Notes: generated by a model not told the origin, from the letters alone. A stretch of 12,698 bases of DNA from Thermoleptolyngbya sp046719575 (GCA_046719575.1 JBDNCP010000136.1:1-12698), one strand, 5' to 3'. Positions 5,915 to 12,473 are shown, counted from the stretch's first letter. Translations and numbers: made by a program.

Positions 5915-7384
5915 ATGCGCGTTGCAATCGTTGGGGCAGGGTTGGCCGGGCTGGCGGCGGCGGTGGAACTGGTAGACGCTGGCCATGAGGTGTCAATCTA
6001 CGAAGCCCGAACGTTTATCGGCGGCAAGGTGGGGAGCTGGGTTGATGCCAACGGCAACCACATTGAGATGGGGCTGCACGTCTTTTTCAACAATTACAAC
6101 AACCTGTTTGCCTTGATGCGGAAAGTGGGCGCGTTTGAGGCGCTGTTGCCCAAGGAGCATGTGCATAACTTTGTCAATCGCGGCGGCGAGATCGGCAAGC
6201 TGGATTTTCGCTTTTTGCTGGGTGCGCCGTTTCACGGGCTGAAGGCATTTTTCACCACGGGACAACTGACGCTGCTCGACAAGCTGCAAAATGCGATCGC
6301 CCTTGGCACCAGCCCCATCGTCCCTGGCTTGGTGAACTATGACCTGGCCATGAAGTGGATTCGTGAGCTAGACGCGATTAGCTTTGCCGACTGGTTTCGC
6401 AGCCACGGCGGGTCGCAGCACAGCCTAGAGCGCATGTGGGACCCGATCGCCCTCGCCCTCGGCTTCATCAACACCGAAGAAATCTCTGCCCGCTGTATGC
6501 TCACCATCTTCATGATGTTTGCAGCAAAGACAGAAGCCTCGCGGCTGAATATGCTGGCGGGTTCCCCCGACGAATATCTGCACAAGCCAATTCTCAACTA
6601 CATCCAAGCGCGTGGTGCCCAAGTGCAGACCCGACGGCAGACGCGACGGATCTTATTCGAGGAGAAAGAGGGTGAAACGGTGGTGACGGGGCTGGCGATC
6701 GCCAATGGCGACACCGAAGAAATCATCACCGCCGATGTGTATCTCGCCGCCTGCGATGTACCGGGCATTCAGCGACTCCTGCCCGCCGAGTGGCGCAAGT
6801 ATCCGGAGTTTGACAATATCTACAAGCTAGAAGCCGTGCCCGTGGTGACGGTGCAGCTCCGCTTCGACGGCTGGGTGACAGAGCTGCAAGATGCCGCGCA
6901 GCGGACACAACTCGACCACGCCGCCGGACTCGACAATTTGCTCTACAGCGCCGATGCCGATTTCTCCTGCTTTGCCGACCTCGCCCTCACCAGCCCCAAA
7001 GACTACTACCGCGAGGGGCAGGGGTCGCTGATGCAGGTGGTGCTGACCCCCGGCGACCCGTTCATCAAAATGAGCAATGAAGACATCGCCCAGCACGCCC
7101 TGAAGCAGCTTCACGACCTCTTCCCGTCTTCCCGTGAGCTAAACATGACCTGGTTTAACGTAGTAAAACTGGCGCAGTCGCTCTACCGCGAAAATCCGGG
7201 TATGGACCCCTACCGCCCACCCCAAAAGACTCCCGTGCCGAACTTCTTCCTAGCGGGCAGCTACACGCAGCAAGACTACATCGACAGCATGGAAGGCGCA
7301 ACGATCTCCGGCAAGCAAGCTGCCGCTGCCATCCTGGAGCCGACGGGCTATAGAGTGCAGGGTACAGGGTTGTTTAAGTATTGA
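5915..7384 (+). CDS. zds: 9,9'-di-cis-zeta-carotene desaturase
   Basis: The product (489 residues; also named crtQ in cyanobacteria) desaturates zeta-carotene through neurosporene to poly-cis-lycopene, using FAD and passing electrons to the plastoquinone pool. It is a membrane-associated step of carotenoid synthesis. The N-terminal dinucleotide-binding motif GAGLAG is at 7-12, with the ribose-binding glutamate E30 (IYEA). The GGKVGSW and GLHVFF stretches (37-43, 53-58) are typical of the CrtP/CrtQ desaturases. The C-terminal carotenoid-desaturase signature AGSYTQQDYIDSMEGATISG spans 447-466. The plant/cyanobacterial type is recognised by overall text (for example the RMWDPIALALGFIN region near 173-186) and by length; bacterial CrtI enzymes differ. 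The ATG is preceded by GGAATAGGCGGA. The last dozen residues (VQGTGLFKY) look like a lineage-specific tail. Confidence 0.95.
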   Translation: MRVAIVGAGLAGLAAAVELVDAGHEVSIYEARTFIGGKVGSWVDANGNHIEMGLHVFFNNYNNLFALMRKVGAFEALLPKEHVHNFVNRGGEIGKLDFRFLLGAPFHGLKAFFTTGQLTLLDKLQNAIALGTSPIVPGLVNYDLAMKWIRELDAISFADWFRSHGGSQHSLERMWDPIALALGFINTEEISARCMLTIFMMFAAKTEASRLNMLAGSPDEYLHKPILNYIQARGAQVQTRRQTRRILFEEKEGETVVTGLAIANGDTEEIITADVYLAACDVPGIQRLLPAEWRKYPEFDNIYKLEAVPVVTVQLRFDGWVTELQDAAQRTQLDHAAGLDNLLYSADADFSCFADLALTSPKDYYREGQGSLMQVVLTPGDPFIKMSNEDIAQHALKQLHDLFPSSRELNMTWFNVVKLAQSLYRENPGMDPYRPPQKTPVPNFFLAGSYTQQDYIDSMEGATISGKQAAAAILEPTGYRVQGTGLFKY

Positions 7385-7403
7385 CGGATCTCAGGGGCAG
7401 CCT

Positions 7404-7436
7404 CAGTCTTGCTATTTCAGCGGACATTCTTCAATA
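7404..7436 (+). repeat. Decayed partial copy of the MITE interior
   Basis: The segment beginning CAGTCTTGCTATTTCAG (7404-7420) matches CAGCCTTGCTATATCAG (7470-7486) inside the neighbouring element at 15 of 17 positions. Similarity continues loosely through ATTCTTCAATA against ATTCTCAACAA. It looks like an older, degraded copy of the same element or a partial duplication. Confidence 0.55.
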
Positions 7437-7525
7437 GGGCACCTCGATGAATTGCCTTATTGCAAAAATCAGCCTTGCTATATCAGGCTATTCTCAACAA
7501 GAAACCCTGATTTTTCGAGGTGCCC
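7437..7525. mobile_element. 89-bp MITE-like element with 11-bp terminal inverted repeats
   Basis: The ends are perfect 11-bp inverted repeats, GGGCACCTCGA at 7437-7447 and TCGAGGTGCCC at 7515-7525. Both are flanked directly by AATA (7433-7436 and 7526-7529), a possible 4-bp target-site duplication. Inside lies a second perfect inverted repeat, AAAAATCAG (7464-7472) with CTGATTTTT (7507-7515), and a small AGCCT/AGGCT hairpin (7471-7475, 7485-7489). The right arm of both repeats is continuous, whereas the left arm is split by 16 bases. Size, ends and lack of coding capacity fit a non-autonomous element moved by a transposase encoded elsewhere. Confidence 0.65.
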
Positions 7526-7559
7526 AATATTTATCTCATATTTATCTCAATATTTATAC
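7526..7559. repeat. Three tandem 11-12 bp AT-rich units
   Basis: AATATTTATCTC (7526-7537), ATATTTATCTC (7538-7548) and AATATTTATAC (7549-7559) follow without spacers. The array starts exactly at the right end of the MITE-like element, so its first AATA doubles as the presumed target-site repeat. Confidence 0.7.
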
Positions 7560-7807
7560 GGAATTATGCAGGAAGTGAAAGCAACAGCACGAACTTCTAT
7601 CAAGGCTTTATAAAGTTCTCTCTAGAGTTTTCATATCTGTTCTCTGCTATTTCTAAATTGAAATAAGTGTAAATAGATACAGAACATACGCACTTCGAGG
7701 GTCTTTCTAAATTTTGAGTGATTTTTGGGGCAGCTTGTGAAGATCTGTCCAAATATCAAGGTTTCACATGATTTCTTCTATCTTTGATTGACAAAACAAG
7801 GTAAAGA

Positions 7808-8410
7808 ATGACGCTCATTTCTGCTAGCAATGGTCAATGGGGATTTCTCAAGGGAAACACGCTTCAGGTACGTGGCACAGGGCGGACATTTCTGGATATT
7901 GCCCAGTCTAGAGACGGCAAGATTTTTGCGGTAACTGGCTCCAGCCTTTATCGAATCAGCCGTTCTGGACAGTCTAGCTTTGTTGGGTCCCTGGGCTTGG
8001 GTTCCATGAATGCGCTGGGTTTTGATGCCAAAGGCAACTTATTTGGCGCTGCGGGTCAGGGGTTTTATCGAATTAATCAAGGCACGGGGCGAGCAACTCT
8101 CGTTAGACAAATTCCTGGATTTTCAAGCAGTGGGGATATTGCCTTTGATGCATCCCGTAAGCAATTTTTTGCGACCAGTCGATCCCTGGGATCATCGTCT
8201 GATGTGCTGGTTTCTATTACGCCCAAGGGAAAAGCACGACGGGTGGGCAATATTGGTTTTCGGGATGTGTACGGGTTGAGATTTGATCGGGGAACTCTGG
8301 TTGGCTACACGGTACGCAATCAGGAAATCTCGATTAATTTAGTCTCAGGAGCTGGTCGCTTTCGGCGTATCGTTCGCGTCGTGGGATCTGCAATATACGG
8401 TGCAGCCTAG
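7808..8410 (+). CDS. Beta-propeller-like repeat protein, function unknown
   Basis: The product has 200 residues with about four degenerate repeats of roughly 40 residues: near 29-65, 66-107, 109-150 and 152-190. Each has an aspartate-containing strand, a strand of the LFGAAG kind and a closing YRI/VSI strand with a Gly-rich turn (for example ALGFDAKGNLFGAAG at 69-83). The C-terminal AIYGAA begins another repeat, so the blade may be completed by the N-terminal segment (WGFLKGNTLQV). This pattern suggests NHL/WD-like beta-propeller blades, though four to five blades is fewer than most propellers have. There is no signal peptide, membrane segment or catalytic motif. AAGG at 7798-7801 is six bases before the ATG. 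The gene sits in an AT-richer, HIP1-poor stretch beside a mobile-element remnant, suggesting possible acquisition. I do not recognise a named family. Confidence 0.75.
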   Translation: MTLISASNGQWGFLKGNTLQVRGTGRTFLDIAQSRDGKIFAVTGSSLYRISRSGQSSFVGSLGLGSMNALGFDAKGNLFGAAGQGFYRINQGTGRATLVRQIPGFSSSGDIAFDASRKQFFATSRSLGSSSDVLVSITPKGKARRVGNIGFRDVYGLRFDRGTLVGYTVRNQEISINLVSGAGRFRRIVRVVGSAIYGAA

Positions 8411-8445
8411 AATCAAATGGCGTACAAGATATCGCACTGTGAGCC

Positions 8446-8462
8446 GCAAGATCTTATCTTGC
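8446..8462. repeat. Perfect 7-bp hairpin after the propeller gene
   Basis: GCAAGAT and ATCTTGC face each other across a CTT loop, 36 bases past the stop. No T-run follows in either direction, so it is at most a weak terminator or a 3'-end stabilising structure. Confidence 0.4.
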
Positions 8463-8638
8463 CCGTTCTTGCTCAAGATACCCATCTCGGATCTGGTTCG
8501 ACCCTTTTGAATAAGCTTAAGTAAGATTCTTGGCACCATGTCTTCTGTTGCGTCGTTGTGCTGTAGCTTGGCGATCGCCATAATAGAAGAGGTTCGTCCT
8601 AGACCAGCTTTGTTCTTACGCCTTAAGGGTTTGTATCT

Positions 8639-9037
8639 ATGAAGTGCTCGACTCTTGGCATAGCTTTATCTCTGTCCACAGGTATTAGCTTACTCACTAT
8701 TGTTCCGCAAGCTAACATGATCCCGCAGGCTAACGCCCAGAACATACCCATCGGAGACTTGCGGCGTTATCAGGGCATTACAATCACTGGAACTGTGCAA
8801 AGCATTGTGGGGAATGAGTTTCTGCTTCGGGATAATACTGGCGAAATTATTGTTGATGCAGGGCCACGATGGTATCACCAAATTCATCTGTCTCCGGGCG
8901 AGCGCGTGACCGTCGTTGGCGAATACGACGATGATGACTTTGATGCCTTTCGAATCACTCGCGAGAGCGGTGAGGTTATTGTAATTCGCAATGGACCGGG
9001 ACGTCCCCCTTGGGCAGGCGGCCGCGGACGGCGCTAG
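8639..9037 (+). CDS. Exported OB-fold protein (YgiW/YdeI-like)
   Basis: The product has 132 residues. The first 34 form a Sec-type signal peptide: MKCS, a hydrophobic core from about 6 to 22, and an ANA-Q end that suggests cleavage near 33-34, so the mature protein should be periplasmic. The mature part (about 37-117) has the beta-strand pattern of bacterial OB-fold proteins: ITITGTVQSIVGNEFLLRD, then TGEIIVDAG, then GERVTVVGEYDDDDFDAFRIT. This resembles the YgiW/YdeI stress-tolerance group in layout. An acidic run (DDDD at 97-100) could bind cations, and the tail is Gly/Arg/Pro-rich (119-132). The signal peptide contains a duplicated six-residue unit (VPQANM, IPQANA). AAGGG at 8625-8629, nine bases before the ATG, supports the start. 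The fold is inferred from pattern; the role is unknown. Confidence 0.8.
   Translation: MKCSTLGIALSLSTGISLLTIVPQANMIPQANAQNIPIGDLRRYQGITITGTVQSIVGNEFLLRDNTGEIIVDAGPRWYHQIHLSPGERVTVVGEYDDDDFDAFRITRESGEVIVIRNGPGRPPWAGGRGRR
8705..8734 (+). repeat. In-frame 18-bp tandem duplication within signal peptide
   Basis: CCGCAAGCTAAC (8705-8716) recurs as CCGCAGGCTAAC (8723-8734) with one difference and an 18-bp period, duplicating the PQAN residues just before the predicted cleavage site. Confidence 0.65.
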
Positions 9038-9150
9038 CCTTTGTTCAATGGCCGATTCGGTAGAGTGACTAATCATGCGTTTGTTCGGCAACGGCTCCTT
9101 CTGGCGCGATAGAATTCCAGTACTAGGGCGGGCAAAGACTGAACGAGCGC

Positions 9151-9756
9151 GTGATTATTACGGTTGCCAGTTTCAAGGGAGGCGTGGGGAAAACAACAGC
9201 AGCGATTCACTTGGCGGCGTTTTTGCAGACGCAGGGCGAAACGCTGCTAATTGATGCTGATCCAAACCGCTCGGCAACGGGCTGGGCCAAGCGGGGCAGT
9301 TTGCCTTATGAGGTGGTAGATGAATGGCGATCGCCCCAGCGAGTCCGCAACTTTAGCCATGTGGTGATCGACACGCAGGCAAGACCTGTGCAGCGCGATT
9401 TGGAACTGCTAACCGACGGCTGTGACCTGCTCATCTTGCCCACCACGCCCGATGTGCTGGCGATGGATGCACTGGTGCTGACGCTAGAATGCCTGCACAC
9501 GATCGGCGCGAACCGCTACCGGATCATGCTCAACATCATTCCGCCCAAGCCGAGTCGCGATGGCGAAGCCGTGCGATCGCTCTTGCAAGAGTCGGGAATG
9601 CCGGTGTTTGCGGCGGGCGTGCGGCGGCTGGCGGCGTTTCAAAAGGCGGCACGGGCCGGCGTTCCGGTCTACGACGTGAAAGATCCCCGTGCCGCCGACG
9701 GCTGGCAAGATTACGTTTCAGTTGGTCAGGAAATGCTGGAGGGCTTTGGCGGATGA
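9151..9756 (+). CDS. ParA/MinD-family P-loop ATPase
   Basis: The product has 201 residues, short for the family but with all its core motifs. The deviant Walker A KGGVGKTT is at 9-16, including the signature lysine K9. The A' motif LLIDADPNRSAT follows at 32-43, and Walker B is VVIDTQAR at 71-78, where most relatives have DTPA/DTPG. Proteins of this kind dimerise on ATP and bind DNA or membranes to position cargo such as plasmids, chromosomes, carboxysomes or chemosensory arrays. No ParB-like partner is visible beside it, so this is an orphan ParA in this window. The start is a GTG chosen because it gives the standard MIITVASFKGG N-terminus; no clear Shine-Dalgarno sequence precedes it. Its stop overlaps the start of the M28 peptidase gene (ATGA), implying translational coupling. 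Cargo and partner are unknown. Confidence 0.9.
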   Translation: MIITVASFKGGVGKTTAAIHLAAFLQTQGETLLIDADPNRSATGWAKRGSLPYEVVDEWRSPQRVRNFSHVVIDTQARPVQRDLELLTDGCDLLILPTTPDVLAMDALVLTLECLHTIGANRYRIMLNIIPPKPSRDGEAVRSLLQESGMPVFAAGVRRLAAFQKAARAGVPVYDVKDPRAADGWQDYVSVGQEMLEGFGG

Positions 9757-10640
9757 CAACCAGCGCGGGCGACCCAAACTTTGCGGATGCTGACGATTCC
9801 AGCCTGAAACCTCGGCTTTGGGGGCATTTGCAAGAGATTGCGCGAGAGCGCGATCCCTATCTCGCCAGCGAGGGGCATTTCTACGTCCAGCAATATATCC
9901 AAGGACACCTGGCGCAATTGGGATCGGTGGAGATGCAGCCGTTCACCATTCGCGGCCAGACACATCACAATATTCTGCTGAAATTACCAGGACAGCAAGC
10001 CAATCGCCCGCCGATTGTGATTGGCGCACACTATGACGCAGTGCCGGGATCGCCCGGAGCCGACGATAACGCATCGGGCGTGGCGGTGCTGCTGGAACTG
10101 GGGCGATCGCTCTCCACCGCTCCTGCCCGTCATCCTGTCTGGCTGGTCGCCTTTGATCTGGAAGAATTTGGGCTGCTGGGCAGCCGCCACTGTGCCGAGC
10201 AGTTTCACGCCCAGGGGCAACGCCTGCGACTGATGCTGTCGCTGGAAATGCTGGGCTATTGCAACGTGCAGTCCGGTTCGCAACGATATCCCGCTGATTT
10301 TTTCTATCGGCTCTATCCCAGCCAGGGCAATTTTCTGGCGCTGGTGGGCAATCCGGCTGTCACCCTGGATATGCAGCGCCTCAGCCGCAGCCTGCAACAG
10401 GCAGGGGGCGTGCCCGCCCACTGGTTTCCCGCGCCCAACCGCGCCAACGCTTTGCCCGACCTGCGCCGCAGCGACCATGCCCCGTTTTGGGATTTGGGCT
10501 ATCCCGCCGTAATGATTACCGACACCGCCGACCAGCGCAATCCCCACTATCATCAGGCGAGCGATCGCCCTGAAACCCTCGACCTCGACTTTCTCACGGG
10601 CGTTTGCCAGGGCTTACTGCACGGCATTCGGAAGCTATAG
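9753..10640 (+). CDS. M28-family zinc metallopeptidase
   Basis: Starting at the ATG that overlaps the parA stop, the product has 295 residues. A GGAGG at 9738-9742 supports this start. Zinc-ligand positions of M28 aminopeptidase-type enzymes are visible: H93 in GAHYDAVPG, D104 in GADDNASG, the catalytic E137 and ligand E138 in DLEEFGLLGS, E165 in SLEMLGY (this position is D or E in the family), and H267 in NPHYHQASD. The SDHAPFW motif at 240-246 is also typical. There is no signal peptide or membrane helix, so the enzyme should be cytoplasmic. It probably removes N-terminal residues from peptides, or acts on a related amide; some M28 relatives have non-peptidase activities such as glutaminyl cyclisation. 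The frame stays open further upstream inside parA, but that extension lacks family sequence. Confidence 0.9.
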   Translation: MTTSAGDPNFADADDSSLKPRLWGHLQEIARERDPYLASEGHFYVQQYIQGHLAQLGSVEMQPFTIRGQTHHNILLKLPGQQANRPPIVIGAHYDAVPGSPGADDNASGVAVLLELGRSLSTAPARHPVWLVAFDLEEFGLLGSRHCAEQFHAQGQRLRLMLSLEMLGYCNVQSGSQRYPADFFYRLYPSQGNFLALVGNPAVTLDMQRLSRSLQQAGGVPAHWFPAPNRANALPDLRRSDHAPFWDLGYPAVMITDTADQRNPHYHQASDRPETLDLDFLTGVCQGLLHGIRKL

Positions 10641-10646
10641 GGCTAA

Positions 10647-10668
10647 TCTTTAACGTCTCTTTAACGTC
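10647..10668. repeat. Perfect 11-bp tandem duplication at the proC stop
   Basis: TCTTTAACGTC occurs twice back to back (10647-10657, 10658-10668) in the 20-bp gap between two convergent genes. The second copy contains the proC stop codon (10661-10663 on the minus strand). No terminator hairpin is visible in the gap. Confidence 0.8.
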
Positions 10669-11461
10669 CCGCCCCTAACTCGCGCGATCGCCCAGCCGCC
10701 GCCTTGACCGCTTCGATCAGGGCAGAGCGGAGGCCCGCTTGCTCCAGCGCCGCGATGCCTGCGATCGTCGTACCGCCCGGACTGGTGACGCGATCCTTCA
10801 GTTCTCCCGGATGGAGTCCCGTTTCTGCCAGCAGTTGAGCCGTGCCGCGCACCGTTTGGATGGCAAGCTGGGTGGCGATCGCCCTCGGCAAACCCGCTGC
10901 CACGCCGCCGTCGCTCAGCGCTTCGATCATCAGCGCCACATAGCCAGGGCCAGAGCCAGAAAGCCCCGTTACTGCATCCATCAGCGACTCGGGCACTTCT
11001 ACGACCTCACCCACTGCCGCGAAAATTTGCCGCGCCTGGGCCAGGTGGCTGGGCTGGGTATGGCGACCGGGGGCGATCGCCGTCATGCCCGCGCCGACCG
11101 TGGCGGGCGTGTTGGGCATGGCCCGCACAACCGGGCGATCGGGAAAGCCCGCTTCCAGCTTATGCAGAGGAACGCCTGCCAAAATCGACAGCACCAGCAT
11201 CGAGGCCGGAGATGGGGGCAACGCTTGAATAACCGCATCAAACACCTGTGGCTTGATAGCCAGCAACAGCACGTCAGCGTGCTTCACCACATCGGCATTT
11301 TCTGCTGTCACCTGCACGCCATATTCCTCCGCCAAATACTCGCGCCGCGCCGCCGCAGGTTCCCCGACGGTCACTTCATCCGACGCGCAGATGCCCTGAT
11401 CCAGCAGGCGCGACAGCAGCGCCTCTGCCATCACGCCACCGCCAATAATTCCCAGTTTCAC
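10661..11461 (-). CDS. proC: Pyrroline-5-carboxylate reductase
   Basis: The product has 266 residues, the standard length. It reduces pyrroline-5-carboxylate to proline with NAD(P)H, the last step of proline synthesis. The N-terminal nucleotide-binding text is MKLGIIGGGVMAEAL (1-15). The RAMPNTPATVGAG stretch lies in the middle, and the C-terminal family signature ELKDRVTSPGGTTIAGI is followed by LEQAGLRSALIEAV. The start is GTG at 11461, preceded at five bases by a strong AAAGGAGG. An upstream in-frame start at 11542 would add 27 unrelated residues translated from a tandem repeat and is rejected. The gene lies downstream of sepF on the same strand, a pairing common in cyanobacteria. A terminator-like structure between them suggests partly separate transcripts. 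Confidence 0.96.
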   Translation of the reverse strand: MKLGIIGGGVMAEALLSRLLDQGICASDEVTVGEPAAARREYLAEEYGVQVTAENADVVKHADVLLLAIKPQVFDAVIQALPPSPASMLVLSILAGVPLHKLEAGFPDRPVVRAMPNTPATVGAGMTAIAPGRHTQPSHLAQARQIFAAVGEVVEVPESLMDAVTGLSGSGPGYVALMIEALSDGGVAAGLPRAIATQLAIQTVRGTAQLLAETGLHPGELKDRVTSPGGTTIAGIAALEQAGLRSALIEAVKAAAGRSRELGAGR

Positions 11462-11477
11462 GGCTGCCTCCTTTTTT

Positions 11478-11514
11478 GCTCTGGGTGTGTTGCCTCTGGG
11501 TGTGTTGCTCTGGG
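11478..11514. repeat. Tandem 14-15 bp repeat in the proC leader
   Basis: GCTCTGGGTGTGTT (11478-11491), GCCTCTGGGTGTGTT (11492-11506) and a partial GCTCTGGG (11507-11514) lie directly upstream of the proC Shine-Dalgarno sequence. On the transcript they would form a C/A-rich, G-poor leader. Confidence 0.75.
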
Positions 11515-11540
11515 AAACCAGTACAAAACTTAGACAGCAC

Positions 11541-11607
11541 AAAACCCCCTTTAGCCTGGCTTGAAAACTGCTGGATCAGCAGCCGTTAAACAGCAGCCAA
11601 AAGGGGG
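11541..11607 (-). terminator. sepF terminator: outer C5T3 stem enclosing a second hairpin
   Basis: Read on the minus strand, CCCCCTTT (complement of 11600-11607) pairs with AAAGGGGG (complement of 11545-11552) and is followed by TTTT (complement of 11541-11544). Inside, CTGCTG (11568-11573) and CAGCAG (11577-11582) form a perfect hairpin with a three-base loop. The structure starts 25 bases past the sepF stop and fits a rho-independent-type terminator, possibly leaky into proC. Confidence 0.6.
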
Positions 11608-11632
11608 AGATTGCGAGTGCGACCTCTGAAAC

Positions 11633-12208
11633 TTAAGCCATGCGGGCCTGTGGGTCTGCGCCCCAGGTGGGTGCAGGGGAAGTCATCGGGCGACCGGGAC
11701 GCATCGGCTGCTGGAGCGGCATATCGGCAGGTGGGTTGAGTTGGGTGCTGACCTGGACGCAGTTGGGCGTAAACAGGAAAATGCTCTCGCCAATGCGCTC
11801 TTGGTGGCCGTCGATGGCGTAGGTGCCGCCCGCCAAAAAATCCACTGCTCGCTGAGCCTGGTCAGGGTCCATGATGGTCAGGTTTAGCACGACCGACTTG
11901 CGCTCCCGCAGGGCGCGGATTGCCTGGGGCATTTCTTCAAAGGTGCGGGGTTCCATCACGACGACTTCAGACATGCCGCTTACACCGGGCATTCCAATGA
12001 CATTGCCCATGCCGGAGCCAACATCTGTGGTCATTAGCGGGCGATCGCGCATCCGGCGGCGGCGCGGTTCTTCTTCGACCATCGGCTGGACGTTCTCTTC
12101 TTGATAGAGATTTTGATATTCCTGACCGTCCATTTCGTCATACTCATATTCATAATCGGCGGGATCATTCAGTCCCACAAAGTCACGCAGCTTAGAAAAG
12201 ATGCTCAC
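11633..12208 (-). CDS. sepF: Cell division protein SepF (cyanobacterial Cdv2)
   Basis: The product has 191 residues. SepF anchors FtsZ filaments to the membrane and helps septum formation at the inner face of the cytoplasmic membrane. Residues 1-12 (MSIFSKLRDFVG) form the short amphipathic membrane-binding helix. An acidic, tyrosine-rich linker (15-48) and an Arg-rich patch (49-56) follow. The conserved SepF domain covers about 81-155, with EVVVMEPRTFEEMPQAI and the LNLTIMDPDQAQRAVDFLAGG core that binds the FtsZ tail and dimerises. The tail (156-191) is Pro/Met-rich and probably flexible. The start is GTG at 12208, with GGAG eight bases upstream. An ATG just upstream is out of frame and yields only five codons. 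proC follows downstream on the same strand. Confidence 0.95.
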   Translation of the reverse strand: MSIFSKLRDFVGLNDPADYEYEYDEMDGQEYQNLYQEENVQPMVEEEPRRRRMRDRPLMTTDVGSGMGNVIGMPGVSGMSEVVVMEPRTFEEMPQAIRALRERKSVVLNLTIMDPDQAQRAVDFLAGGTYAIDGHQERIGESIFLFTPNCVQVSTQLNPPADMPLQQPMRPGRPMTSPAPTWGADPQARMA

Positions 12209-12276
12209 AGGTCACGCTCCATCACATAACGTTAATTGGGTTAATTTTGGACAATCACATCTGACCTTCACGCCAG

Positions 12277-12300
12277 GGCAAACTCTAACGGTAAACTCTA
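12277..12300. repeat. Direct repeat in the sepF leader
   Basis: GGCAAACTCTA (12277-12287) and GGTAAACTCTA (12290-12300) differ at one base and are spaced 13 bp start to start, little more than one helical turn. They lie about 70-90 bases upstream of the sepF start and could be paired binding sites for a regulator. Confidence 0.5.
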
Positions 12301-12473
12301 GCATTGAGTGGAGATTTCAAATCGAGATTTTATACACTCAGGCAAGAGTATACCTATTAACCCGACCGCGATAAGGCTTAAGCATAAATTAATAATCTAA
12401 GCACTTACCCAACGGGCTTGAAATTCCGCTCAAGTTACTTGTTTTGAGTTATCAGTATATAACAGATTTAGAA

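Larger units (their letters stand above)
7385..7807. other. 423-bp intergenic region with mobile-element remnants
   Basis: No gene is evident. The left half contains a MITE-like element (7437-7525), a decayed relative of its interior (7404-7436) and a short tandem array (7526-7559), listed separately. The right half is AT-rich. It has a palindrome CTTTATAAAG at 7606-7615, nested in a GAACTT (7591-7596)/AAGTTC (7613-7618) inverted repeat, but no convincing promoter. The region lacks HIP1 octamers. Confidence 0.6.

Noticed and set aside
7526..7559. Possible CRISPR-like repeat array
   Set aside because: Units are 11-12 bp with no spacers, AT-rich, and only three copies; this is a simple tandem repeat.
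8345..8581. Minus-strand frame (78 codons) between the propeller and OB-fold genes
   Set aside because: It overlaps the end of the propeller gene, has no ribosome site that I can see and no recognisable motif.
9489..9752. Upstream extension of the M28 peptidase frame inside parA
   Set aside because: The frame is open but the 88 residues are Arg/Gly-rich shadow sequence of parA. The ATG at 9753 has a ribosome site and gives the family-like N-terminus.
9984..10553. Minus-strand frame (189 codons) opposite the M28 gene
   Set aside because: It is an antisense shadow of a gene with intact zinc-ligand motifs and has no recognisable features of its own.
10739..11533. Long plus-strand frame (264 codons) opposite proC
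   Set aside because: It is rich in Arg, His and Gln, without domain-like sequence, and is the antisense shadow of the well-supported proC.
11462..11542. Earlier ATG for proC adding 27 residues
   Set aside because: The added text is translated from the tandem repeat and lacks family similarity. The GTG at 11461 has a strong AAAGGAGG and begins the canonical MKLGIIGGG.
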